Counted from the stretch's first letter, positions 1 through 10,536 are shown. The stretch is 64,000 nucleotides of DNA from Nymphaea colorata (GCF_008831285.2 NC_045142.1:25619876-25683875), one strand, 5' to 3'. Numbers and translations: made by a program. The notes: generated from the sequence alone by a model not told the origin.

Positions 1-119
1 CACAATTCTTTTTTACCGCGTAATTTGAATCCAACTCCTGGTTTGGATTTCTAATTAACAAACATCTGATCAGTCAAGTGTAAATGGGTTCCATTAATCG
101 GCAGTATTCTAGTCGAATA

Positions 120-1457
120 TCACATCAAGTGCCATGCTATTGGATGATCAGGAAATGGGAAAATACTCGAAATTAGGGTTCCTTTTACATGCCAATCTAT
201 ACAGAACTTGCATTGATCTATACAGAGTCCGGTCAAATTCCCAATGGATTCTGGCAGTGTTGGCAGGGATGTACATTTGCGCAACACTAACTCCTCAAGT
301 TCGCTCAGGTTTCCAACGAGATCGGGCAATGCCTTTAGAGATGTACAGTTGGATAGGTGCAAGCTCTTAAGTCCTATCAAGTTTTCGATGGGATCAGGCA
401 ACATTGACAGAGATCGACATTTGGTAAGTATTACCTCCTGAAGTGCCGTCAACCTACCCAAGGAATTGGGAAGAGCTGATAGACATCCACATACGTAGAC
501 GTGTAACTTCTTGAGTCCTGTCAAATTCCCAATGGAATGGGGCAATGTTGATAGGGATGTGCATGAGCCTATTTGTAACTCCTCGAGTAAAGACAACCTT
601 TCGATTGAATAGGGCAATGTCGATAAAGATTCACAAACAAGCACATCTAACCTCCTCAGTCCTGTCAAATTCCCAAAGGAATCAGGCAATGCCAATAGAG
701 ATTTACAACCAGCAGGATTTAACATCCTCAGCCTAGTCAAATTTTCAATGGAATCAGGCAATGCCGATAGAGATTCACAACCGCACACATTTAAATCCTT
801 CAGTCTAGTCAAATTTTCAATGGAATCAGGCAGTGTTGACAAGGATGTACATTCGAACAATACTAACTCCTCAAGTTCGGTCAGGTTTCCAATAGAATCA
901 GGCAATGCCAATAGAGATTCACAATTTTCCAGCTTCAACCTCTTAAGCCATGTCAATTTTCCCATGGAATTAGGAGGAGCCGATAGGCATTCACAATGGG
1001 ACGTGTCTAAACTTCTAAGTCTCGTCAAATTCTCTACGAAATGAGGCAATGTTGAGAATGATAACTATGATAGTGATAACTCCTCAAGTCTAGTGAAGTT
1101 TTCGATGGAATTGGGTAATGCCAACAGAGATGTACAATGAGACACGTCTAGCATCCTCAGTTCGGTCAAATTCTCAATGGAATTTGGCAATCTTGACGGG
1201 GATGAACACCAGCACAATCCTAAATGCTCAAGTTTGCTCAACCTTCCAATGGAACTGGGCAAGCTGTGTAGATGATAACAACTTGCCAAGTCTTTCATCT
1301 TCAGTTTGGTTGAATGTCCAATGGACTCAGGAATGTCCGTTAAACTGCTGCAGCCTCCAAGGCATAGTTTCTCTAGGTTCAAGGAGCGAGAGAAATCAGG
1401 AAGCTTCGTAAGTGCACTGCATCCACGAAGGTCCTGCACCTTCAGGTTAGTGAACAC
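120..1457 (-). pseudogene. LRR exon of the TNL pseudogene (about 17 repeats, one stop)
   Basis: After a CAG acceptor the frame opens with VFTNLKVQDLRGCSAL and runs through about 17 very regular 24-residue repeats of the form LPxSIxNLTxLxxLxLxxCxSLxx, typical of the C-terminal sensor region of TNL proteins. The frame is continuous apart from a TAG at 1065-1067, where other repeats have a sense codon. The regularity is visible in the DNA as a 72-bp periodicity, so unequal crossing-over within the array is plausible. The last repeat degrades into a short Cys/Trp-containing tail and a stop at 120-122. No post-LRR C-JID domain is visible. The upstream ARC region that should link it to the NB exon is gone. 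Confidence 0.85.
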
Positions 1458-1580
1458 CTGTCCATCAATGGAAGCACCATTCTTTTTTTTTTTTTTTTTT
1501 TTGGGTAAGAAAGAAATTCTCCATCAATGAAGCAAGCAACAGAAATATGGTCCCACACATGAGTATAAATTGAAACTAAC

Positions 1581-2193
1581 CTTTTTCTTTGATATGCAAC
1601 AGAAGTGACTCTGTGCTGTTCAATTCATGGACTTGGTACTTTTTAGCCACATGACGATGCGCATCCAGAAGCTGCACATCCCTTGTGGTGATGAGAATCC
1701 TTGTTCCTTCACCAAACCAGCCACAGCCACCAGCTAATGCTTTGAGTTGATCCCCATGGTCAACATCATCAAGAACAGCAAGCACCCTCTTGCCAAGAAA
1801 TCTCCTTTTTATCTCCGCAGACCCCTCATTGGGGTTGCGTATTTTTTTGCTTCCATCTTTGAACACCTCAGAAATAAATTCGTCCTGCAATTTGCGCAGC
1901 CCATCTTTTCTGTCCTTGACACCATCTATGATTATAGGCTTATAGCTTTTTCAAACCTGTCCTGGAGTCTGTTATGTATTTCCTTTGCGAGTGTTGTCTT
2001 GCCCACGCCTCCCATCCCATAAATCCCAACCATTTTAATGCCTCCTTCCTCAATACTTAGCAATTCCATTACTTCTTCAACCCTGTAGTGGATTCCCACA
2101 AGATGCTCTCCCACAGGCAACATTACATTATCACTGTGCTCACCTACCCTTTCCACAATTTCTTGTATCAGTTCTACCTCTTTCTAATTTGAT
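1581..2193 (-). pseudogene. NB-ARC N-terminal half exon of the TNL pseudogene
   Basis: After an acceptor GGCAG the exon reads KEVELIQEIVERV preceded by a TAG (2184-2186), then the P-loop GIYGMGGVGKTT, and runs into a stop after FEKAISL because of an 8-bp insertion at 1930-1945. In the next frame it continues with KRVLAVLDDVDHGDQL (kinase 2) and GTRILITTRDVQLL (RNBS-B), ending HIKEK at a possible GTTAGT donor. RNBS-C, GLPL, RNBS-D and MHD are missing. A 22-bp T run follows at 1482-1503, between this exon and the LRR exon. The motifs are unmistakable for the NB domain of plant TNLs. The neighbouring TNL is also cut just after RNBS-B. Confidence 0.85.
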
Positions 2194-2894
2194 CTGCCAA
2201 CATTTAAAAACAAAACGAGAAGGCGGGGAGTGAATGTCATGTTATATATGCGGTTACTTTTTTTGTTCTTCCGAATTCAGAAAATAAATGAATAATATAA
2301 AAAAGAAATGTAAGTTTTTTAAAGCTAACAACAAATTTTTCTAGTTTTGGTAGCTTTTCCATCTCAGCTGCCTATTTCTACAGAATTGCGGGTTTGATTT
2401 TTTATGTATTCAAGCAACTACTTACAGCAAAATTTGAACTGTTAATTAGAAAATATCATCCCATTGACATCTCTAGTTTTGTTTTGGGCTCAACTATCTA
2501 GCTTGCTAGTAGTGCAATTTGAGACTTGATTTGATCACTTTTACTTGGATTTGGGTTTAAATCAAAGTCACACAAAAAAATTCCGTTTTAATTTTTTTCG
2601 AGTATAATACGGTGAGCTCAAAAAAAAAAAGGTAAATTGCTAAAAAATAAAAAAATATATAAAATGCAAAAAAATAAATTAATAAGAAACTAATATCACA
2701 AACATTAAAAAATAAGTAGATTTGGAGCAAATAAAAATTATAAAAATGAAAAAGAACAGTTTGACATTAAAAAATGTGAAAATGAATAAAATGAAAAAAG
2801 AGGAAAAAGAAAAAAGTGAAAAAAGGAAAAAATAATAAAAATGGAAAATCATATTTTTCGCACTTTTTTTATTTTTAACGTTTTTTTTTCCTCC

Positions 2895-2896
<2 letters not shown>

Positions 2897-2935
<39 letters not shown>

Positions 2936-2938
2936 GTG
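2897..2938. repeat. (CT)n(CA)n microsatellite
   Basis: A run of CT dinucleotides passes directly into CA dinucleotides inside the TNL pseudogene intron. The A-rich sequence before it (2570-2880) is low complexity. Confidence 0.9.
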
Positions 2939-2943
2939 TACAT

Positions 2944-3027
2944 AGAGTAGTGATGAACAACAAAACTTTTAGTGGCATTTTCATTATGTTAGATCTAATA
3001 CCCGAGAGTTTAATTTAAACTTTGTAC
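2944..3027 (+). repeat. Direct repeat, copy 1 (partner 4487-4569)
   Basis: GTAGTGATGAACAACAAAA, then TTTTAGTGGCA and TACCCGAGAGTTT, recur in the same order and orientation at 4487-4569. Both copies flank the middle of the TNL pseudogene intron, suggesting a roughly 1.5-kb segmental duplication or the ends of a decayed insertion. Confidence 0.6.
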
Positions 3028-3941
3028 TATCATTAATGGAAAGAAGAATCAATGGAAAGAAGAATCAATCTGATTACCACTCTAAATTGTTCAAAGTACT
3101 GATCACTATCATTAATGGAATGAAGAATCAATCAGAATTATACTGTGGGCCTTTTGATGCCTTTCATAGCTTCCCTAGTTTTGCCACAACCTTGCGAAAG
3201 GGGGAACCCTGTTTATGGTGTGCTTGATGACATTGATGACATTCCCCCGCCAGTCCCAATTCCTCTTTCATCGTCCATGTTTCCTTTTCTTTAGATTCCT
3301 CTGTCTGTATTCTCCGATCTCTTGACATTTGCAATTGGTTGAGAAAATAGTATCTACTACTTAGGACTTTCCAGGTGGCTAAGAAGGAGTAGAATAGTGA
3401 TAGCAGAGGCATAGATGCTTTATGAAAGAAGGGAATGGATGGTCATTGGAATTTTCATTGAAAGGTTGTTGATACTAAAAGTCACTTAACTTATTCAAGT
3501 CAAAGTCAGACAAATCTTTCAAAGTGCTTACCAAATTTGATGGTCATTACAATTGTCTTATTATGGGTTTCCTACGCTTCCCCCTAGGCAAATAGTGACA
3601 ACGATGAATGAGAGAAGTAAAAAGAAGAAGAAAAAGGGGAAATGGAGGATATAGACGGAGAGTAAGATCTTCATATCCCAGACTGCCAGCATCAACACTA
3701 AAGCGTTTTCCAACAATTACATTTAAAATGTTGTGTTATTTGTTGGCTGCAATGGAGAGGATTTGTTGCCGATCGGTGGAATGTAATTGCACAAAATTTG
3801 TGTCATTCCATAAAAACTTTAATTTGTTGTGATTTTTCTTTTGAATTTTGATTAGTGAATATGCCATTTCATTAGCTATAATTTCAGAAATTGTAACTCT
3901 TGGAATTCTCAAAGAATTTGATGTTTCACCAGCATTTCAGG

Positions 3942-4345
3942 AGAGAGAAAGAGAGAGAGAGCCGATAACATGGGAATGTATATCAAAATTAGGGGACAAG
4001 AAGTCCCCAAGATACAAAAATTGAGGACAAGAAGTCCCCTAGTTACAGTAATTAACTGCAAGACAAAAGCAATAGATGAATACAACTTACAGAAAAACAA
4101 AATAGGAGGGGTGGAAAGAGAGTGGAAGGACAGAACAACATCATCTCCCAGTCGCAGAAAGAGGACAACGCCGCAACTGAATGGCAAAATGAACATCTCC
4201 CTGCACAAGACGAGCCACAGACTCCGGCGAAGAGAAGGTGCCCCGAAGACCCTGTTGTTGCGCTCCTTTCAAATATGCCATCAAGCTGAAATGAGCCACA
4301 ACCTCCAAACACGGCCCCAAGAAATAGACAAGTTGGGGGAATGAC
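3942..4345 (-). mobile_element. 5'-truncated non-LTR retrotransposon (LINE-like) 3' end
   Basis: Within the TNL pseudogene intron. On the minus strand a frame reads YLKGAQQQGLRGTFSSPESV followed by ARLVQGDVHFAI and a stop near 4141; this resembles the C-terminal tail of plant LINE ORF2 proteins. After it comes an untranslated stretch with repeated GGGGACTTCTTGTCC blocks, ending at a CT-rich tract (GA on the plus strand, 3942-3962). A second, shorter copy of the same 3' end lies at 8559-8672 in the intron of the other TNL. Truncation at variable 5' points with a shared 3' end is typical of target-primed reverse transcription. Family assignment is tentative. Confidence 0.4.
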
Positions 4346-4486
4346 AAAAAAGAAAAAAAAGACAAATAGCAAAATGAACATCTCCTTGCACAAGACGAAT
4401 GGAGAGAAAGAGAAAAAGAGTGAAGGAAAAGGAAAAGGTAAAAAGTTATAGCATAATTCATACACCAATCAAAAGATTCATGATAT

Positions 4487-4569
4487 TGAGTAGTGATGAA
4501 CAACAAAAATTTTAGTGGCAATCTGATTTTATGAGATCTATTACCCGAGAGTTTGATTTGAAGTTATAC
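4487..4569 (+). repeat. Direct repeat, copy 2 (partner 2944-3027)
   Basis: This is the second copy of the roughly 84-bp direct repeat described at 2944-3027, with scattered substitutions. It lies about 160 bp from the TIR exon donor site of the TNL pseudogene. Confidence 0.6.
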
Positions 4570-4731
4570 CCAACTTAAAATATTCCATGGTTCTAGGCAA
4601 CTGGGGAATTTAAGAATTGTGCATGTAAAATCTCTGTTACACTACAAACATGTAGGTCCAAATGCAAAGTTTGCCTTTTACTTCCTGTTTTTTTTGAAAA
4701 GGCAAAGTGGGGAAGGGAGAGAGAAACTTAC

Positions 4732-5229
4732 TGGTGACTAATAGTGAAGCCTTTAAGTTGACCAACTTTAGTCATTGCAGTTCTCCATTCGTCAACATCT
4801 GCAGAACTCGAACTCACTTGATGGTTTTTGAATGCCATCTCAAAAGGGTCCCTTTGATGGAGCACATCAGACGGCTCGACATGGTAAAAGATGGGGATGA
4901 TCTCCTTCTTGTGCTCAAACATGGTGGCCAGTTCCATCAAACACGACTTAGAATCTGCATATCCTTTTGACAAGATGACCACACAGTACCTCGACTCTTT
5001 TATTACTTCGAGAAGCCTTTTGTCAATTTTCTCTCCGGACTTCATTTTTTCATCGTTCATCATCAATGAATGTATGGATTCCTGCATCATCGAGAGCCTT
5101 GGAGAGGTGCCCTATGAAGCTTTGTTGGGTGTCTTTTCCCCTCAAACTCAAAAATACTTCGTATGTGAAAGAGCCAACAGAAGAGATGGAGGAGGATGGA
5201 ACCAATGCTGAATTAGAAGAAGCGGCCAT
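4732..5229 (-). pseudogene. TIR-domain exon of the TNL pseudogene, frameshifted
   Basis: From the ATG the frame reads a Ser-rich leader, then the TIR box (YEVFLSLRGKDT), GHLSKALDDAGIHTFIDDE, and hits TGA at 5050-5052. The rest of the domain continues in another frame from about 5049: KMKSGEKIDKRLL, YCVVILSKGYADSKSCLMEL, IIPIFYHVEPSDV, ending GFTISH before a GTAAGT donor at 4731-4726. The break coincides with two adjacent 7-mers, GATGAAC and GATGAAA; without one of them the two frames join exactly at the conserved DDE position. The catalytic glutamate of TIR NADases is still encoded (GAA at 4932-4934, in CLMEL). The boundary matches the TIR exon of the other TNL, which ends at the same codon and phase. 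Confidence 0.85.
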
Positions 5230-7257
5230 GGCTAAACTCTTCCACTCTTCCTAAGGTTGTATCGATTTTAAAAAAGATGTTTCAGCTGGGAGAAGAAGGA
5301 AGATCAAACCTAGATAAGTGGGACGCTGAAAATTGCAGAGGAAATTTCAGTGGAAAGGGGGAGAAGGATGAAGGACCTTGTCATGATCACCTACTCTCCC
5401 TCGGTTTCAATATTAATAATGGATGGCGTGAATAAAAAACCAAGAAACCCACAGTTTTTCTCTACCGGTTTTTGTCAAATGAACCAAGGTAGATCTCAAA
5501 CTCAACTTCTGATGGCTAAAATTCTCAAATTGGATATTCTTCCGCGTGTAAACTGTTGAGATTTTTTTCTTTTTTACCAAAAACCTATACAAAATTTCTA
5601 GCTTTTTAGCTATCAGTTGAACAAATCCTGTACAACTTTTATGAGGACAGTGTATGAAACAGAGACAATATTCATCAGAATAAGCTTTGCTTCAAGTAAC
5701 GCAAAAAATTTTCTACTTTCAAATCGACCGAAAAGCCTCTCGTTGGAAAAGTGTGTCAGCTGCTTCAAACCTTTGCGAATTAATCATCCCATCAAACGTT
5801 CCTTTTAGCTGTACGGAAGAACAATGTTAAGAGCTACGTGAATAACAAACTTAATAAGTGCGATTTCCAATCAACTGGTGGAGCCAAAATTTAATTTTAG
5901 TCAGAAGGAGCACTAATTTAATAACTTTAATGTTTTTAAGGGCACTTTTGTATGTAAATAATCAAATATATCGGATTATTAAGATAACGATAAATAAACT
6001 GTTTCGAACAACATCGGATCTTGACAACATAAATTTGGTATCATTTCCATTTTTCATTTAAAATTTATTTAATGTTAATTTTTGTTTAAAGGAATCAGAA
6101 GTAGGATGATAAGTGATAACCGATATGGTGTTGATGAATTTACAACGTCGGTCGGTCGGTGGCCATCATGGATGGAGCATACCCATCAAGATCCAGATTC
6201 AGATCCAAATATCAGTTTAAAAAGAAATTGCGATGTCACGCACGGCCGTTTCTTAACGCCCAATTAATCCACTGCCCAAAAATATTTGCCTAAAAATATT
6301 TAATACGGAACCGAGCTGAAGAAATCACCAGAACTGCCGTCATCTAAAGGCAATATTGAATTTGGTGTTTGATAAAGATTGAAATTTCATACAAAAGGGA
6401 CATCCAGTTATCTGTTTTAAATTACATAAGCAATATTCAATATTGAGTCATTTGAAGGTTGGTGCAATGGCAGGGTGGGTGCTGGTAGGTGGTCAATTCT
6501 TCTTTTCGAAACATCAATATGTCGACTTCTTTGTCATGTAGAAGTTGAAGCACAATGGGGTAGCATCCTAAGACACTGAAAGCAACCATCTACTTAAGGA
6601 GAAGAAAGAGTTTGGTAAAAGTTCCGGCTCTCTTTTGAGTGGTAAGGAAAAATTTGCTCACTCATTATATCCAATATTGGCTCCCATTATATCCAATATT
6701 GAGTTCTGACTGAGAAATTTGATCCTTTCTAATCAAGGAAAAGAATTCATGCATGGGATGATTGCATATCAAAGAATTAAAAATCAGCTCATATTAAGCG
6801 AGGGCAGGATACTTGGACCAAAAACTAATTGGGTCCTTGAGTACTTCTCAAGTAGGCTGTAAAAGCCTATCATTTTTAATTATATGCAATTGAATATGGT
6901 TGTAGAGATGCATATATTCATATATATAAACAGATATACTCAATATAATAGTTGGCCTTGTTAAACCTACCATTAAGGCATAATCAAGCAGTTATAGGTA
7001 AATTAAATGTATTAAAGAGGAGGTTACAACTTTGTCATGAAAAGGGAGTTGACAAAATACATTGATGGGTGCATTCAAAAAAATGATTTAGATAAAACTG
7101 AAGAGTCATCTTTCTTGTGAGAGGTGCAAATTGGGATGGCAGCTTTTGGGGCTTTAAAGAGGTCTATTTAACCTTGTTTTGCAGCAAATAAACCTGTGCT
7201 GCAATACAGAATGGAAGGTCAAGCAAAGAGACTCTAGATAGCCAAAATTATCATTCA

Positions 7258-7314
<57 letters not shown>

Positions 7315-7899
7315 GAGTCATTTAATCGATTCTGGTGAACAGTTGAGAGAAAGACATGGATATGAAAGTGATTTAGTTTCTCCATGTCTTGAGAAAAAGG
7401 TGATTTAGTTTACATAATTTTTTCATTGTTTTTGTCTTAAATGTTCATCATAATAGAACGGATGGTTTTAATGAGTGAGTTGGGTAACATATGTATCGGT
7501 CGGCAACCGATAACAGGTTCCTTATGGTGGGCATCATTTTTAAGATGGGCGTAGGGCCGGTGGATAAGGTTTCGATTGGTGCCACCGATAAGCGCATCTC
7601 ACCAACACCTGACTGTAAATAGTTTGTGACGCGATACTGGACAACGTTCCATTGTGACGTTCCATCATAATTGAAGGATTCAGACTAAGGGATGAAGAAA
7701 TCTGTGGGTGCTACTTGTTATCGCTGCCAAAACGTTGGGCGTGGCTTGCCGAAGTTTTATTGGAAATCATCTTTTATGCACCATATATACATGGTGAACT
7801 GGTGATTGATGTATTCATGATCATGTGGTTCCTCCTCCTCTGATGTCAGTCTCGGATCCAATTCCTTCTCCCGCAAAAACAATCTGGGTGCGATCGGCC
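5230..7899. other. Shared upstream region between the two head-to-head TNL loci
   Basis: About 2.7 kb between two TIR start codons facing away from each other. I find no gene in it. It contains a 51-bp TA run (7261-7311) and otherwise AT-rich unique-looking sequence. An upstream in-frame ATG for the right-hand TNL lies at 7825. If the pair was ever co-regulated, the promoters would be here; I cannot point to a specific element. Confidence 0.6.
7261..7311. repeat. (AT)n microsatellite, 51 bp
   Basis: An uninterrupted AT dinucleotide run in the TNL intergenic region. Confidence 0.95.
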
Positions 7900-10536
7900 A
7901 TGGGCGCTTCTTCGAGTTCAACGTCGTTCGTTCCCTCCTCTTCCTTGGCGTCCTCTTCCAGGGAATACGAAGCGTTTCTGAGTTTCAGGGAAGAAGATAT
8001 CGGCCAAGGCTTCGGGGGCCACCTCTACACAGCTCTCAGGGATGCAGGAATCCGCACTTTCAAGGACGATGGAGAGATGGTGGCGGGAGTGAACAACGAG
8101 AAGCTCCTGAAAGCAGCACAGGAGTCAAGGTGCTGCGTGGTCGTCATATCCAGTCGATATGCGAATTCAGATCGGTGTTTGAACGGACTGGCAGCCATGT
8201 TTCGGGCTAATACGGAGATCATCCCCGTCTTCTACAATGTCGACTCTTACGACGTGCGCAATCAGAGTGGCCCTTTCGAGTTTGCTTTCACCAAACATAA
8301 ACAGAATCACACCTATGAAGCTGTTGAGGAATGGATGCATGCGATGGCCACAGTTGGTAAACTTAAAGGTTTCCATGTTAATCACCAGTACGTCTCTCTC
8401 TCTTTCTTTCCCTCAAGATCTCTCCTTCTCTCCCACTGTTGATGTTTTTTGTTTCTTCACTTGCTTGTCTCATGGTTTCTGTTTCTTTACTTGCTTATAT
8501 GATTATATCTTGTACTGATATTGATATCTCTCTCTTCCTTCGTCTTTTCCAGTAACCAGAAAAGAAAGAGAGATAAAGAGCCGATAAAATGGAAATGTAT
8601 ATCAAATTTTGAAGACAAAGTCCCCTACATACAAAAATTAGGGACAAGAGGTCCCCTAAATACAGTAGAGAGAGAAAAAAAAAATTATGGTTCATCGAAC
8701 CAAAGATTTTAGTATGATAAAAGTGAGAATTTATGGTTCATCGAACCAAAGATTTTAGTATGATAAAGTTTATGGATCAAACTAAGGACCTTAGTTTGAT
8801 TGTGGGCCTTCTGATCTGAATCAAACTGGTGAATATCTCATATCCTGATCAGCATCTCAGATTAAGAAAAAGGCATTCGATTTGTTTGAGATTGGTGTTC
8901 TTAGAATTTTTATATCCTTTATTTCTTGCAGCATATGAAATCTTTTGTTTGAAATGTGAAAGAACTACACGATAAATTTGTAAACTTCTTGAAATTCATG
9001 AATCTCAAGTGATCAAAGTACGCTCCTCCGCGCGGCTTCTAGCTTGACATGTGGACTTGAGATTTATGAATCTCAAGGTACACACATATTTTGGCTCCTG
9101 TTTAGCTTGAAGCTTTAATTTGTCTTGAGCTTCTGCAATTCTTAACTTCAAACTTTGCTAGAATCGTGGATTAATAATCAAGATTTGTCCCTTATTAAAT
9201 CTGACAGTAAGATCATAGATCGGAGATAAGTTGTCTATTAATACTCGCTGATCTATTGTATATATATTTCATAGATGTAAATATACGATGAAGTTCGTCC
9301 GCAAATAACGAAATTCTTTAGAATTCTAAAGTCGAATCCATCAGTCAAATTTAGCATTTACGAAGTGATCATTTAATTAGTATCAAGCCTATCTATCCTA
9401 ATATGTATATGTCAGATTCCAATTCCATTGGAAAAGATGGGTTACCTTGGATCTGAAGATTGAACCCTAAATCCATGTAGACGTCTTAAATCAAAAATTT
9501 TAACGGCTACGTTAAAAGACCCGTGAGAAAAACAAAGAGAAAATAATCATCATCCTTTTCTCCTTGTTTTTTTCTCAACTTTTCATCAGATGGATCTATG
9601 TTTGGTGTCCTCTATTCATTAATTTTAAATTATAGTATGTGTATTTGCCAAAACTCGTTATCAACTTTAAATACCTATATTTACTATGTATATTTTAGTT
9701 ATTTCATAATTTTGAAAGAGGAGAAAGCTTAATTGATATATATTATAAGGTCCGTCCTATTATTCTTTTTGTTTGGCAGGTTGAGTAGGGAGAGACAAGT
9801 GATACAAGACATCGTGGAAAGAGTGAGCGGGTGCAGAGATAATCAGTTGCGTTTTGTAGATCGTCCTGAAAGAAATTTCGACTCCCCTGTCCGAGACGTC
9901 TCAGAACTTCTAAGTCTTGAGGAAGGAGGCGTTAAAATGATCGGAATTTATGGGATGGGAGCGGTGGGGAAGACAACAGTCGCAAGTGAGCTACTCGGCG
10001 GACTCTCCGGTAGGTTTGATGAAGTTATCATCATAAGGGGGATCAAAGACAAAGCCAGAAACGATGGGCTGCACAAATTACAACGAGAGTTCATTTCTCC
10101 AGCATTAGAAGATAACGAGGAAGAAACATATAGCTCCCGTGCGGGGATCAACGAGATCGAAAGGCGATTTCGTCACAAGAGGATACTTGCTATTCTTGAT
10201 GATGTTGACGACAGAGAGCAGTTGAGAGCATTAGCCGGTGGACGCGACTGGTTTGGTGAAGGAACGAGAATCGTGATCACCGCAAGGGATGTGCAGATTC
10301 TGGAAGCGCATCGCGTAGATAGAAAGTATGATGCCCAGGGATTGAGATGGATCAACGAATCCTCATCACCGCATCATGGCCGGTACCACTATCAAGGAAC
10401 AGATCATCATTTTCAACGTCAAAGGAACTATCCCCAACAAGAACGAGAAGAAGAAGAAGGTTTCAACACTTTTCATGCATCCCTTCGTCCCGGACAAGAT
10501 CAAGAAGAAGCTCGGATGCGCTTCAAGAGGTATTAA
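7900..10536 (+). CDS. Truncated TIR-NB protein (TN type) with altered TIR active site
   Basis: Two exons: 7900-8387 and 9780-10536 (414 aa), joined in phase across GTACGT and GGCAG. Residues about 25-155 are a TIR domain (YEAFLSFREEDI, DAGIRTF, CCVVVISSRYANSDRC, IIPVFYNVDSYDVRNQSGPF). The helix that normally reads CLDEL reads CLNGL, so the catalytic glutamate of TIR NADases is glycine (codon 8185-8187, residue 96). The second exon carries the P-loop GIYGMGAVGKTT, kinase 2 (RILAILDDVDDREQL) and RNBS-B (GTRIVITARDVQIL). NB homology then stops and an unrelated, charged 60-residue tail follows. GLPL, MHD and LRR are absent. The stop TAA (10534-10536) overlaps the edge of an inverted-repeat element. 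I chose the ATG at 7900 because it aligns with the start of the neighbouring copy; an in-frame ATG at 7825 would add 25 residues. Signal activity is doubtful; a decoy or pseudogene role is equally possible. Confidence 0.75.
8559..8672 (-). mobile_element. Short second copy of the LINE-like 3' end
   Basis: The segment around GCCGATAAAATGG, with TACAAAAATTAGGGACAAG and GTCCCCTA blocks, closely matches 3961-4050. It is cut on its 5' side near 8672, much shorter than the other copy. It sits in the intron of the plus-strand TNL in antisense orientation. Confidence 0.45.
8685..8767. repeat. 46-bp tandem repeat, two copies
   Basis: TTATGGTTCATCGAACCAAA plus GATTTTAGTATGATAAA occurs at 8685 and again at 8731 with a period of 46 bp. 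It lies directly after the LINE-like fragment in the intron of the right-hand TNL. A third, more diverged copy may start near 8770. Confidence 0.85.

Larger units (their letters stand above)
120..5229 (-). pseudogene. TIR-NBS-LRR (TNL) resistance-gene pseudogene, whole locus
   Basis: Intact TNL proteins are intracellular immune receptors: a TIR NADase domain, an NB-ARC switch and a leucine-rich-repeat sensor. The locus reads from right to left as TIR exon (4732-5229), a 2.5-kb intron, NB exon (about 1581-2193) and LRR exon (120-1457). It cannot make a normal receptor. The TIR exon carries a 7-bp tandem duplication (5048-5061) that shifts the frame. The NB exon has an in-frame TAG (2184-2186) and an 8-bp imperfect duplication (1930-1945). 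The ARC1/ARC2 part (GLPL, MHD motifs) is absent. The LRR exon has an in-frame TAG (1065-1067). The NB and LRR exons do not join in phase. The ATG at 5227-5229 is chosen because it opens a short Ser-rich leader before the TIR, as in the neighbouring copy. It lies head to head with the TNL at 7900-10536. The family call is certain; that it is dead is inferred from several independent lesions. Confidence 0.88.

Noticed and set aside
2679-2984. 101-codon minus-strand frame
   Set aside because: It is A-rich low-complexity DNA giving Phe/Lys runs next to a CT/CA microsatellite.
4052-4521. Two overlapping minus-strand frames of about 130 codons
   Set aside because: Not an independent gene; part of one frame looks like the end of a LINE ORF and is described as such.
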